Shown: positions 27,432-36,069 of the stretch, in pieces | Position numbering within the stretch: position 1 is the first letter of the stretch | Layout of the letters: every line of letters starts with the position of its first letter | Assembly: GCA_963718635.1 (NCBI GenBank) | Contig: OY970367.1 | Span: 5,394,001 to 5,458,000, forward strand | Direction: 5' to 3' | Length of the DNA: 64,000 nucleotides | DNA from: JAIOQJ01 sp963718635 | GTDB lineage: Bacteria; Planctomycetota; Planctomycetia; Gemmatales; Gemmataceae | Position numbers and translations under genes: made by a program | Notes under the pieces: generated by a model | The model's database searches: none | What the model was told of the DNA's origin: nothing | What the model saw: the letters and a program-made list of their open reading frames with translations, nothing else

Positions 27432-27644
27432 CGGTTCGGCTCTGAAAAATTCGACAACCAAGTAATGATACTTCTAGGCCGCGTCAAATAGAGGAAAATT
27501 GTATTCTACATCATGGAAGTAGCTTGAGGTGAAAGTTCGCTCCGAAATGCTTCAGAGCGAACCTTGAGGGGCTGCGAGAGGCCTATGACGGGCTGCGAGA
27601 GGCCTATTTACGAAGCTGATTTGAAACACCGGTCCTTGCTGATT

Positions 27645-29222
27645 CTATCGCCGTAGTCGTTGCGCCTTTTTGACAAGCTGAACGAATTCGGCACGTGAGC
27701 CGTTGTGATCATCATCCAATGAATCGTGCGCCCATTCGCCGACTTTTTCAAGAGTTGCATTACCTTTGAAAGGCGAGTCACGCAGGATCATGCCGAAGGC
27801 GGCTACCGAGGCGGCAAAGCGGAAATCGTCGCTCGGCTTCGCGCTTAGGCCATCTTTGGGTAGCTCGACCACCAGTTCGTGAGCCTTGTCCGTTTCAGGA
27901 TGCTTGTAGTGCATCCGCACGGTCAGCCATTCGCCGGATTGCGCAGCGGCCGTGTTGTCCCCCGCTTTCTGATATTTCAACTCTCCTACCTGGGTAAGCG
28001 GAATCTCAATGCCGGCCGGCACGATTTCGTACAAGGCCGTGCAAGTGTGGCCGCTGCCCAAGTCGCCGGCGTCCTTGGCGTCGTCCCGGAAGTCCTCATT
28101 TCGAAGAACGCGGTTCTCGTACCCGATAAGCCGATAAGCGTTCACTCGGGCATGATTGAATTCCACTTGGAGTTTTACATCCTTGGCGACGATGGCGAGC
28201 GCTCCGCCTTGATCGACGAAGACCTTTTTCGCCTCATCGATCGTGTCGATGTAGGCATAATGGCCATTGCCGTGATGGGCGAGTTGTTCGAGTTTATTAT
28301 CCTTCAAGTTGCCCATGCCGTAACCGAGAACGGTGAGATAGACGCCCGTCTCTCTTTTCTTTTCGATGAGCCGGACGAGCTCGCCTTCACTCGAGATGCC
28401 GACGTTGAAGTCGCCGTCGGTGGCGAGGATGACGCGATTCACGCCATGCTCGATGAAACTAGCCTGAGCTTGGTCGTAAGCCATGCCGATGCCGCCGCCC
28501 CCGTTGGTCGAACCGCTTGCATTCAGACTCCGGATAGCTCGCAGAATGGCGGATTTGTTTTGCCCCGACGTAGGCGGCAATCGCAGACTGGCATCGCCGG
28601 CATAGGTGACGATGCTGACGCGGTCTCGTTCCGTCAACTGCTGCACCAGCAACTCGAGCGATTGTTTGACCAGCGGTAGGCGCTCAGGTCCGGCCATCGA
28701 TCCCGAGGTGTCGATCAAGAAGACCAGGTTTCGTGGGGGTAATTCGCTCGGTGGAATCGTCTTTGCTTTGACGGCAATTTTCACCAGATGATGGTCGGAC
28801 TGCCAGGGACACGGCCCCATTTCCAGCCCGATGGCCACGGGATCGTTCCCCCGCGGCTCTGGATAGGCATAGTCAAAATAGTTGAGCATGTCGGCCACGC
28901 GAACCGCGTCCGCAGGCGGAAGCTGGCCGCCGTTCAGATATCGGCGGACGTTGGTGTAGGCGGCGGTATCTACGGAGGTAGAAAAGGTAGAAAGAGGGTT
29001 ATTTTTCGCCGTTGCGTATGGATTGTCAAAAGTGTGATGATACTCCTCCGTCGAGCATTCCTTGGCCGCCGACTTCACAGCGAATTCTTTTGGCGCCACC
29101 TGCATTGACCGTTCGTTGCCCGCAAAGGGCATGGTGGAACTCGACGAACACCCGGCGATGGCGGCGAGTGAAGATGCCAAGAGTGCAAAGCCCAGCGCGC
29201 AACGGGAGCGCAGAATAGACAT
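27645..29222 (-). CDS. YfbK-type von Willebrand factor A lipoprotein
   Basis: A 525-residue lipoprotein: signal peptide with lipobox LAAIAGC (Cys25), a YfbK N-terminal region (NPLSTFSTSVDTAAYTNVRRYLNGGQ), then a vWA domain with MIDAS motif FLIDTSGSMAG and the conserved T/D positions downstream (GSTNGGGGIGMAY, ILATDGDFNVG). A C-terminal DUF3520-like region follows (LVELPKDGLSAKP, ASVAAFGMILRDSPFKGN). Location: periplasmic, membrane-tethered. Members of the family are widespread; function is not known beyond presumed metal-dependent protein binding. The 180-bp gap downstream contains an 18-bp direct repeat (GGGCTGCGAGAGGCCTAT, near 27570-27610). Confidence 0.9.
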   Translation of the reverse strand: MSILRSRCALGFALLASSLAAIAGCSSSSTMPFAGNERSMQVAPKEFAVKSAAKECSTEEYHHTFDNPYATAKNNPLSTFSTSVDTAAYTNVRRYLNGGQLPPADAVRVADMLNYFDYAYPEPRGNDPVAIGLEMGPCPWQSDHHLVKIAVKAKTIPPSELPPRNLVFLIDTSGSMAGPERLPLVKQSLELLVQQLTERDRVSIVTYAGDASLRLPPTSGQNKSAILRAIRSLNASGSTNGGGGIGMAYDQAQASFIEHGVNRVILATDGDFNVGISSEGELVRLIEKKRETGVYLTVLGYGMGNLKDNKLEQLAHHGNGHYAYIDTIDEAKKVFVDQGGALAIVAKDVKLQVEFNHARVNAYRLIGYENRVLRNEDFRDDAKDAGDLGSGHTCTALYEIVPAGIEIPLTQVGELKYQKAGDNTAAAQSGEWLTVRMHYKHPETDKAHELVVELPKDGLSAKPSDDFRFAASVAAFGMILRDSPFKGNATLEKVGEWAHDSLDDDHNGSRAEFVQLVKKAQRLRR

Positions 29223-29317
29223 GGTTGATCCCTCGTGATTCGGTTACGGGCGAATATTGATCGAAGTGCAATAGTGAGATGCAAAAGGCGAACTTATATT
29301 CCCGGAACTAACACGAT

Positions 29318-30196
29318 TCATGTGTAGAAGTTTGCCGGGATGCTTGGGTCGCGAGTCGTTATCTCGACGTAATTTGGCGGTTGCTGGTTCTTGGCAACCG
29401 AGGAAGTGGCTTTCAAGCACAGGTCGTTGTAGAACGGCCCGACAGGCGTGTTGAGGAGACGTTGGAGCGTGCCATCCGGCGGCCTGCCATTTACGACCGG
29501 CCCTACATCCAGACGCCCGTTTGTCATCACACCCGAACACGTGCTGCCTGCCCAGGTGAAGCGGGCATCGTACACGACATGCCAGGTAAAGTGTGCGAGG
29601 AACTGGATCACGTTGTCCGGGCCGCGCACGACGAAAGCCGTTGTGAAGCCGACATCCAACCGCATGTTCTGCAAGAAATTAATGCAGTTGGTGGACAAGT
29701 TCGTTATCTTCAATATCTGTTTCGAGTTTGGATGATCTCCCATTTCGCGGGTAATGGTATTGCGTGTATTGGCGCCCTCGGGAACAGTGTTTTGAACCGC
29801 CGCATTCAGGCCGACAAAAGGACTTTCCGACAGAGTGCTGTCGAGGGAAGGATTCACGCCGAAGGCCGGCCCAATGGCGTAATTGATTGTCACGCTTCCT
29901 TCGGCCGGCGTTCGGCCGCCCCAAGTCGCCGAACGCGCCATCAAGTTTCCGAACTGTAAGAAATTGAAAGCCCATCCGAGCGTATTTTCTCCCGGGCCTG
30001 TTATAGCATCGACCGTCGCGACTACGCGAATCGCGGGCCCGAAGTTGAAACCCGTGCCAGAGAGCACGGCCCCTCGTGTCAGGTGACAAAGTGCATAGGG
30101 ATTCGGCGAACTGGAATTGAACACTGTCACGGCGTTGATGGCCCCGGAAGTGTTCACATCAATCTTGACCGAACGGGCGTCTACTTGCAGCGGCAT
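29318..30196 (-). CDS. Uncharacterised protein, 292 residues
   Basis: I do not recognise the family. The protein has no signal peptide or membrane segment, is rich in Asn, Thr and Phe, and looks all-beta (VRVVATVDAITGPGENTLGWA, GSVTINYAIGPAFGVNP, FTTAFVVRGPDNVIQFLAHF). Four cysteines (positions about 47, 170, 217 and 263) are spread along it. It follows a small peptidoglycan-binding-domain protein by 40 bp on the same strand, suggesting the two act together. Cargo or effector-like roles (cell-envelope contact) are conceivable but have no direct support. Confidence 0.6.
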   Translation of the reverse strand: MPLQVDARSVKIDVNTSGAINAVTVFNSSSPNPYALCHLTRGAVLSGTGFNFGPAIRVVATVDAITGPGENTLGWAFNFLQFGNLMARSATWGGRTPAEGSVTINYAIGPAFGVNPSLDSTLSESPFVGLNAAVQNTVPEGANTRNTITREMGDHPNSKQILKITNLSTNCINFLQNMRLDVGFTTAFVVRGPDNVIQFLAHFTWHVVYDARFTWAGSTCSGVMTNGRLDVGPVVNGRPPDGTLQRLLNTPVGPFYNDLCLKATSSVAKNQQPPNYVEITTRDPSIPANFYT

Positions 30197-30236
30197 GGAA
30201 AAATCTCGTTAACAAGGTTAAAGGGCGCGACACAGT

Positions 30237-30662
30237 TCAAATCGGCCTACGTGAGGTGCGATGGTAGGAATTGGCAAAGCCCGGTGGCAGATTGGTCGTC
30301 GTGATGAAATCGGCTTGGTTCTCGCTAATGAAGATGCCGATCAGTTGTTCGAGCACCTGAAGCGTTTGACGGCCGACAATGCCATCCGCTTGCAACCCAT
30401 TCAGGGTTTGAAATTGGCGCACGACCCGAGTAGTCTCGGAGCCGAAAATGCCATCAGCCAGCTTGCGGCCGCCGGACGTCGTGATCGGCATGTCGAATCC
30501 TAAGTCAACTAATGCTCGCTGAACGGTCGCCACAGATTCATTCCGTTCACCCTGTCGCATCGTGGGGCTGTTTTCCGATGCTTGTTGCAATCGCTGATCC
30601 GGAGCGAAGCGAGGATTTGTCAACATAAGGGTTCGCAGCTTTGATTGAGGTTGACTGAACAT
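30237..30662 (-). CDS. Small peptidoglycan-binding-domain (PGBD) protein
   Basis: A 141-residue protein. Residues about 36-115 form a PG_binding_1 domain: QGERNESVATVQRALVDLGF, then ADGIFGSETTRVVRQFQ and LQADGIVGRQTLQVLEQLIG, the classic three-helix repeat with the DG-FG-T motif. The N-terminal 35 residues are polar with no evident signal peptide. No catalytic domain is present, so it is an adaptor and not an autolysin. It is the first gene of a pair with the unknown 292-residue protein and is divergent from the phosphoesterase gene. Confidence 0.8.
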   Translation of the reverse strand: MFSQPQSKLRTLMLTNPRFAPDQRLQQASENSPTMRQGERNESVATVQRALVDLGFDMPITTSGGRKLADGIFGSETTRVVRQFQTLNGLQADGIVGRQTLQVLEQLIGIFISENQADFITTTNLPPGFANSYHRTSRRPI

Positions 30663-30844
30663 TGATTCGGGACAGGCCGAGCATTCTGTTTACCTATACG
30701 GTTTCATCGCGGTCGGCGGACGGAGGGCACAAAGAAAGCGTTCATTTTTTGACAGATATGCTTGCCGAGGATTCACCCGCCGGTCACTTCTCTTTCGATT
30801 CGATCCCCGCATAATCATCCTTTACATCCCCTCGGAGAATTCTC

Positions 30845-33479
30845 ATGCGCTTGCGCTCTCTGCTTGCAATCATCGCGGTTCCCTTCTGTTGTTTTGGCCT
30901 GTTCGGCATGCTCGAACCGACGAAGCCGGCCGCGCCCGCCAAAGATGTGTTCGCTCCGAATGTTGCCTTGGCGCCGCGCGTACTGCCGGGTGTATCGCTC
31001 GATGGTTCCGTGCAGTTGCCTAACCAATGGAAGCTGCGCCCCGCCGGCCGGGCCATGGAGGCTCGGTGATTTCCCCGTGAACATGGCCTTGCACCCGAGC
31101 GGCCAGTTTTTGGCGGTGCTCCATGCGGGGATGCGCGAACATGAAATTGTGATCGTCTCACTCGAAAAGACTCGCCAGCGAATCGTTTCACGCAAGGTTG
31201 TCAGCGAGACTTTCTACGGTCTCTGCTTTGCCCCCGACGGTCGAAAACTCTATGCGAGCGGCGGAGAGTATGAAGTCGTCCACGAGTTTGAATTCAGTCG
31301 AGGCGACCTGTTCAACGGCAAGGTGATCGACTTGAGCATCGGCGAAAAGGAAAAGCGCATCATCGGCGGCTTGGCGATCGATAAGGATGGCCGCGATCTC
31401 TTTGCTGCTGTTACATGGGGCGATGCGGTGATTCGAGTGCCGCTCGACAACCCCGATAATAAGGTGACGATACCGCTCGGTCGCCAATTGGTGTCGGAGC
31501 CCAAACTCGACGAAAAACCGAAAGGCGAGCCACCCAGCCCGGACGACGGGCGCAAGAAGCCCGATGAACTTCCGCGAAAATTAATTGTTAAAGACAAGCC
31601 GGTGCACCCCTATGCGGTGTTGCCGGACGTTACGAATAAGCGATTATACGTGACCCTCTGGGCAGCCGCGTGCGTCGCCGTCGTTGACCTGCAGAACAAT
31701 GGGGTGGTAGCGCTGTGGCAGACGCCTTCTCATCCAACGGAGATGCTTTTATCGGCCGATGGCAAGGCGCTCTATGTCGCTTGTGCGAATTCAACCCAGG
31801 TAAGCGTTCTCAACACATCGGATGGCAAAGCGCTGCAAACGATCAACTGCGCCTCTTTATCCCCAGCGCCGGCAGGCAACACGCCCAACAGCTTGAGCAT
31901 GACGCCCGATGGCCAAATTCTCTTTGTGGCCAATGCGGACGCCAGCAACCTTGCGGTATTCAACATTGCCGACCCAAAAGAAGCGGTGCCGCTAGGATTC
32001 ATTCCGACAGGCTGGTACCCAACGTGTGTTCGCTATCACCCAGAATCGAAACGAATCTTAGTCAGCAATGGCAAAGGGATGTATTCTAAATCGAATCGCA
32101 ACGGGCCAAGCCCCTTTGCCACACGAGCGACAAACGTGACCGAATTCATCGGCTCGCTGTTCACCGGCACTCTTAGTTTCATCGATATGCCAACTCCTGC
32201 CAAAATGGACCAATACACCAAACAGGCCTATGCTTGCAGCCCGCTGTTGAGAGACTTTGGTGTCGTTCACGATGGTGTGGACAGCGACAACCCTATCCCC
32301 ACCAAGGTGGGTGATCCATCCCCGATTAAATATGTGATTTACATGATCAAGGAAAACCGCACTTACGACCAAGTGCTTGGCGACCTGCCGCAGGGCAACG
32401 GCGACCCGCACCTTTGTTTATTTCCCGAAGCGATCACACCGAACCACCATAAGCTCGCCAAAGAATTTGTGTTATTAGACAATATCTACGTAGAGGGCGA
32501 GGTCTCGGCCGACGGCCACGAATGGTCAATGGGTGCCTATGCCACTGATTTCACCGAGAAAGCTTGGCCTTTGACCTACCGCGGCGGCAAGCGCATCGGC
32601 TATCCCTCGGAAGGGGCTTATGATTATGCGGAATCGCCCTGCGGGGGGGTACATCTGGGATTGCGCGGCCGACGCCAAAATTAGCTATCGCAGTTACGGC
32701 GAATGGATCAACAAAGGGAAAATGAACAAAGACGGCACCTTTGCCGATGGCATCCCAACAGTTAAAGCTCTTGAAGGCGAGCACTTCGACCCACAGTATC
32801 GGCCTTACGATCTGTCTTTCCCAGATGTCAAACGGGCGGAGCGTTTCCTTTCTGAACTGAGCGCTTCGAGAAACTGGGGGACATGCCGCGTCTGCAAATT
32901 GTCAAATTGCCGAACGACCACACCGAAGGCACTCGGCTTGGCGCCATGACGCCCGCCGCGATGGTCGCTGAAAATGACTTGGCGCTCGGCCTCGTTATCG
33001 AGGGGCTTAGCCAATCGAAATTCTGGAAGGAGACGGCCGTCTTCGTCATCGAAGACGATGCCCAGAATGGGCCCGACCATGTCGATGCCCATCGCGTGGT
33101 AGCCTTGGTGATTTCTCCCCACACGAAGCGAAAGTATGTCGATTCAACGATGTACTCGACATCGAGCATGCTCCGCACGATGGAACTTATTTTGGGCCTG
33201 AAGCCCATGAGCCAATTTGATGCGGCAGCCAGGCCGATGCACAACTCTTTCACCTCTAAACCCGATCCAACACCTTATAAGCATGAGATTCCCGCTACCA
33301 ATATCAACGCCAAGAACGTGGCCGGCGCCTGGGGCGAAAAGTGGTCCGAAACGGTGAACTGGGAAAAGGAAGACTCCGCCGACGATCTGCAATTCAGCGA
33401 GGTGATCTGGAAAGCCGTCAAGGGCGAGCAATCGAGCGTGCCAGCGCCGGTGCGGGCGGCTTTCTTCCGTCCGCGATGA
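30845..33479 (+). CDS. Secreted beta-propeller/phosphoesterase fusion protein (frame broken three times)
   Basis: About 878 residues when restored. The signal peptide is at the start (LRSLLAIIAVPFCCFGLFG; ATG 30845 preceded by GGAG). Then an N-terminal YVTN/LVIVD beta-propeller (MALHPSGQFLAVLHAG, FAPDGRKLYASGG, LLSADGKALYVACANSTQVS, MTPDGQILFVANADASNLAV, PTGWYPTCVRYHPESKRILV). A C-terminal phosphoesterase/alkaline-phosphatase-superfamily domain follows (YVIYMIKENRTYDQVLGD, EVSADGHEWSMGAYATDFTEK, VFVIEDDAQNGPDHVDAHRV). Breaks are near 31053-31064, at the G7 run 32643-32649 (G6 restores the frame) and near 32860-32864. Common in planctomycetes; the exact substrate is unknown, and phospholipase C-like activity is possible. 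Confidence 0.88.
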
Positions 33480-33539
33480 AAGGCGTATCAAGCCGTTAAT
33501 CGCTCTTGGAGAGCACTTGAGCTTAAAGATTTTTTGGAG

Positions 33540-33557
33540 CATAATCCATCCATTATG
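33540..33557 (+). promoter_or_regulatory. Inverted repeat upstream of the toxin-antitoxin pair
   Basis: CATAAT and ATTATG arms (33540-33545 and 33552-33557) surround a 6-bp centre, 18 bp before the antitoxin ATG. TA operons are normally repressed by their own antitoxin, so this is a plausible operator; alone it is a short signal. Confidence 0.4.
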
Positions 33558-33574
33558 ATTCGGAGGGCGGAAGG

Positions 33575-33805
33575 ATGTCTTTAGCACTGGCTGCATTAAC
33601 GGAACAGGCGTTGGCATTGCCGAACGACGAACGCGCTGCTCTTGCGGAAACCTTGTTTGGAAGCCTTGGCGATCATGGCGACCAGCGAATTAATACATGG
33701 TGGGCGGTGGAGGCGGAGCGACGAATTGCCGCTTTTGATCGAGGCGAACTGGTGGGCGTACCCGCCGACGAGCTTCTCCGAAGCCTGGAGGATGAGGAGA
33801 CATGA
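33575..33805 (+). CDS. Addiction-module antitoxin (TIGR02574 family)
   Basis: A 76-residue antitoxin of the TIGR02574 putative addiction module family: LTEQALALPNDERAALAETLFGSL, then W..E...RI..FDRGE..GVPADELL. The start ATG at 33575 follows GGAGGGCGGAAGG, a strong ribosome site. The stop overlaps the toxin start (ATGA at 33802-33805), the usual translational coupling. It is expected to neutralise the ParE/RelE-type toxin and repress the operon. Confidence 0.87.
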   Translation: MSLALAALTEQALALPNDERAALAETLFGSLGDHGDQRINTWWAVEAERRIAAFDRGELVGVPADELLRSLEDEET

Positions 33806-34104
33806 CCAACCTCATCGTCTTCCCGGAGGCGACCGAGGAGATTCGCGAGGCAGCCCGCTTTTATGCAAAAGTTCGAAAGGGATTGGCAAAGGAGTTTAGG
33901 CAGGAACTGGAAAGCTGTTTCCGCCGGATCGTGAGCCAGCCGAATTCAAACAGAAACCTGTCGCCAAATGCTCGCTGCTGCTCCCTCAATCGTTTCCCAT
34001 ACGGAGTCGTCTACTTCTTACGCAATAACACCATCTATGTGGTTGCAGTCATGCATCTGCATCGGGATCCCGAGTACTGGAAGAAACGTATCCCAGAGGA
34101 ATGA
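33802..34104 (+). CDS. ParE/RelE-superfamily toxin
   Basis: A 100-residue type II toxin of the RelE/ParE fold: VFPEATEEIREAARFYAKVRKGLAKEF, FRRIVSQP, NRFPYGVVYFLRNNTIYVVAVMHLHRDPEYW. The F/Y-GVVY and H..R.P..W elements are typical of ParE-like members paired with TIGR02574 antitoxins. The target (DNA gyrase or ribosomal mRNA cleavage) cannot be read from sequence. Translationally coupled to the antitoxin. Confidence 0.88.
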   Translation: MTNLIVFPEATEEIREAARFYAKVRKGLAKEFRQELESCFRRIVSQPNSNRNLSPNARCCSLNRFPYGVVYFLRNNTIYVVAVMHLHRDPEYWKKRIPEE

Positions 34105-34540
34105 GCACCACCCCTTTTGATTAGAGGGGTGAGGGGCGAAACAAATAGGGAATTATCAAATGGGTAAATCGCTCGTTTCGGAGAATCGAATCGGTCGAAG
34201 ACGCGTATGAGGTGAAATTCGGGCCGCTTCCACCGGAACAAGCGCAGTTGATCGAAGTTGACCACGCTCTTGTAGACAAACGTGCTTTAGAATCACCCAT
34301 GCCGACAAGACAGATCGGCGCCTCGCGCATTGAGCGTGAACGGTTCACAGTGGAATCGATTCCACTTCGAGCAGTTCGAAATCAGACCTCTCGTATCGAG
34401 TGTGAAAGGTTCACAGTGGCAACGTTGCCACTGTGAACCTTTCGCGGTCATATATGTAGCGTTCGAAGGTTAACCGCTGATTGTGAATCAATTCCACTTC
34501 GATCGGATCGCAGTCAGACTTGGTCGGTGCGGCTTTGTTT
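34105..34540. repeat. Gap with a perfect 40-bp palindrome (34404-34443)
   Basis: No gene is supported in this gap. At 34404-34443 lies a perfect 40-nt palindrome with no loop (arms GAAAGGTTCACAGTGGCAAC). An incomplete sister, GAACGGTTCACAGTGGAATCGATTCCACTTCG, lies at about 34338-34370, and a third fragment TCAATTCCACTTCGATCGG near 34487. These look like degenerating copies of one element; a cruciform or terminator-like hairpin is possible. Confidence 0.75.
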
Positions 34541-35572
34541 TCACACTGTCGGTGGCCAGCCGTCTGGCAAACGGTTAAAAACGGCTGCATAGACTTGAAC
34601 CGTGAGAGGAGCCGGTTGGGTCACCGCTTCGTCGATTGCTTCGCGATAGCCCTCGTCCAGCGATTCGCGCATTTCGGCGATCTCGCGATCTTTCGTTTTG
34701 TTCTCCTCGTCCTTGGCTAGCTCGTCCTCAGGTGAATAGTTCAACCACTCCGGCTCGCCCGATTCTTCGGCTTCTTTGGCTTTCAGCGCATCGCCGAGGG
34801 GCCGAAGATCGACGAGGTGCAACCGGGGAAACGTGTAGTTCCAATCCAAGTCCAGGGCTTTGAGACGAGTAAAAATCAGTCGATAAACAGGCGTCAAATC
34901 GGCGCGACCGCCGATCATCCCTGTACCCATGTAGAAGTCCAGGTAATCATAGGGCCCGGTTTGTTGCTCTTTCATTAACTGAAATAACAGATCGTTGTTG
35001 CTCTCAGGCATGAGCTTGCGCATCTGTTCGGCGACCTCGGCTGTGCGCGTTTGTGCGTCTACCACAGGGCGCTTTGCTAAGCCCGCTTGCACTTGCTCGT
35101 TCAGCCGATCCGCCAGAAAGCCGCCGCTGGAGCGAAAGGAGCCGAGACTGAGTTCGCGCCCATCCGTATCGACAACATCGTGGCCGTCGGAAAAAATATC
35201 CCAGAGGCACATGGCAACGACGCGCGCGATTTCTTCGTCGGCTTCGATCGGGGCGTCGCCTTCGGAGGCGATTTCTGCAAACGTCGGCTCCGGCCGTGAT
35301 GGCCTTTCATCGTCGGGACGCTGCAGCGCGGCCAGGTTGCGATTCATTCGCACGGCTTCTTCGTGGCGTTGTTCTGCAGATGGATGAAACAGAGCCACAA
35401 GCGGGGAGACCGCCCAGCCGGCGGGTGCGATCTCGCGCTTCACATCGTCGCCGGCAAAGCCCTGCGGAAAGAGCTTGGCGAACACCTCGATCAATTCGTT
35501 CTCTTCGTACTGGTTGCCGAGATCTTCCACAGTCGCCTCCTTCGAACCATGCGATTCGCTTGAGGATATCAT
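34541..35572 (-). CDS. Uncharacterised acidic protein
   Basis: A 343-residue protein I do not recognise. It has no signal peptide in the chosen form (ATG at 35572; the frame runs on to 35644 through an unlikely hydrophobic start). It is rich in Glu/Asp. Notable segments: NELIEVFAKLFPQGFAGDDVKREI, AMCLWDIFSDGHDVVDTDGRELSLGSFRSSGGFLAD, YLDFYMGTGMIGGRADLTPVYRLIF, WNYTFPRLHLVDL. The tail has a charged helical stretch (DEENKTKDREIAEMRESLDEGYREA). The pattern suggests a cytoplasmic globular protein with a helical C-terminus. The neighbours give no functional hint. Confidence 0.6.
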   Translation of the reverse strand: MISSSESHGSKEATVEDLGNQYEENELIEVFAKLFPQGFAGDDVKREIAPAGWAVSPLVALFHPSAEQRHEEAVRMNRNLAALQRPDDERPSRPEPTFAEIASEGDAPIEADEEIARVVAMCLWDIFSDGHDVVDTDGRELSLGSFRSSGGFLADRLNEQVQAGLAKRPVVDAQTRTAEVAEQMRKLMPESNNDLLFQLMKEQQTGPYDYLDFYMGTGMIGGRADLTPVYRLIFTRLKALDLDWNYTFPRLHLVDLRPLGDALKAKEAEESGEPEWLNYSPEDELAKDEENKTKDREIAEMRESLDEGYREAIDEAVTQPAPLTVQVYAAVFNRLPDGWPPTV

Positions 35573-35746
35573 ACGAGTGAGGAAAGGGACGGCGTGGCAG
35601 AGAAATGGCGATAAGTAAAAAATGCTGAGTCCCTGAAAAATCAATTTCGTTTTTGGGTGCGCCTAAGCTCGTATGTGGCGCAGATGACGTGGCAGCGTCG
35701 ATGAAGACGTTCGACGCGGGAGCGACAACGAGGTGGAGGCTGCACT

Positions 35747-35794
35747 TCACCCTGCCTTCCCCCGCAAAGCCGGGGGGAGGGTGAGAAGGGCGAG
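35747..35794. repeat. GC-rich hairpin element, single copy
   Basis: CACCCTGCCTTCCCCCGC..AAAGCCGGGGGGAGGGTGAGAAGGG resembles the hairpins at 24851-24980 and 49891-50028. Just upstream, GACGTTCGACGC..GAGCGACAACGAGG (35708-35732) resembles the repeat between gspJ and gspK. The remaining gap 35795-35876 shows nothing. Confidence 0.65.
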
Positions 35795-35876
35795 ATTCTA
35801 TTGCGCGAATCGGTAGACGCATCCCGCTAAGAGCTAGCTTGCCCACAAGTTCTTTGCGCCTACAATCACCGTACAT

Positions 35877-35957
35877 CGCTAGGGGTGCCTCCTCCGGATG
35901 AGGAGGCTGAGAGAAACCCTTGGAACCCGATCCGGGTAATGCCGGCGTGGGAAAGCG
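35877..35957 (+). ncRNA. TPP riboswitch (thi box)
   Basis: Thiamine pyrophosphate riboswitch. The conserved core is intact: GGGGTGCC (35882-35889), P3 stem CCTCCTC/GAGGAGG, CTGAGAG (35907-35913), then ACCCTTGGAACCCGATCCGG and TAATGCCGGCG (35937-35947). It lies about 110-130 bp upstream of thiC, its usual target. TPP binding should reduce thiC expression; whether by transcription termination or by masking translation is not clear. A long hairpin (35978-36020) follows and could be part of the expression platform. Confidence 0.95.
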
Positions 35958-35977
35958 ACATTTTCGAATGCGGAGTT

Positions 35978-36020
35978 CGGAATGCGGAATGCGGATTTCA
36001 ATTCCGCATTCCGCATTCCG
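35978..36020 (+). repeat. Perfect 18-bp stem hairpin between riboswitch and thiC
   Basis: CGGAATGCGGAATGCGGA (35978-35995) pairs perfectly with TCCGCATTCCGCATTCCG (36003-36020) over a 7-nt loop. Each arm consists of repeats of GGAATGC, and additional CATTCCGAATTC follows. No T-run comes after, so termination is uncertain. It could be an inserted GGAATGC repeat or an expression-platform element. Confidence 0.75.
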
Positions 36021-36069
36021 CATTCCGAATTCAAAAACCAGACGCTTCCCCTCTGTTTCAACAAACTGA

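Noticed and set aside
34121..34436. Small ORFs on both strands after the toxin-antitoxin pair
   Set aside because: They run into the palindromic repeats and have no ribosome site or similarity.
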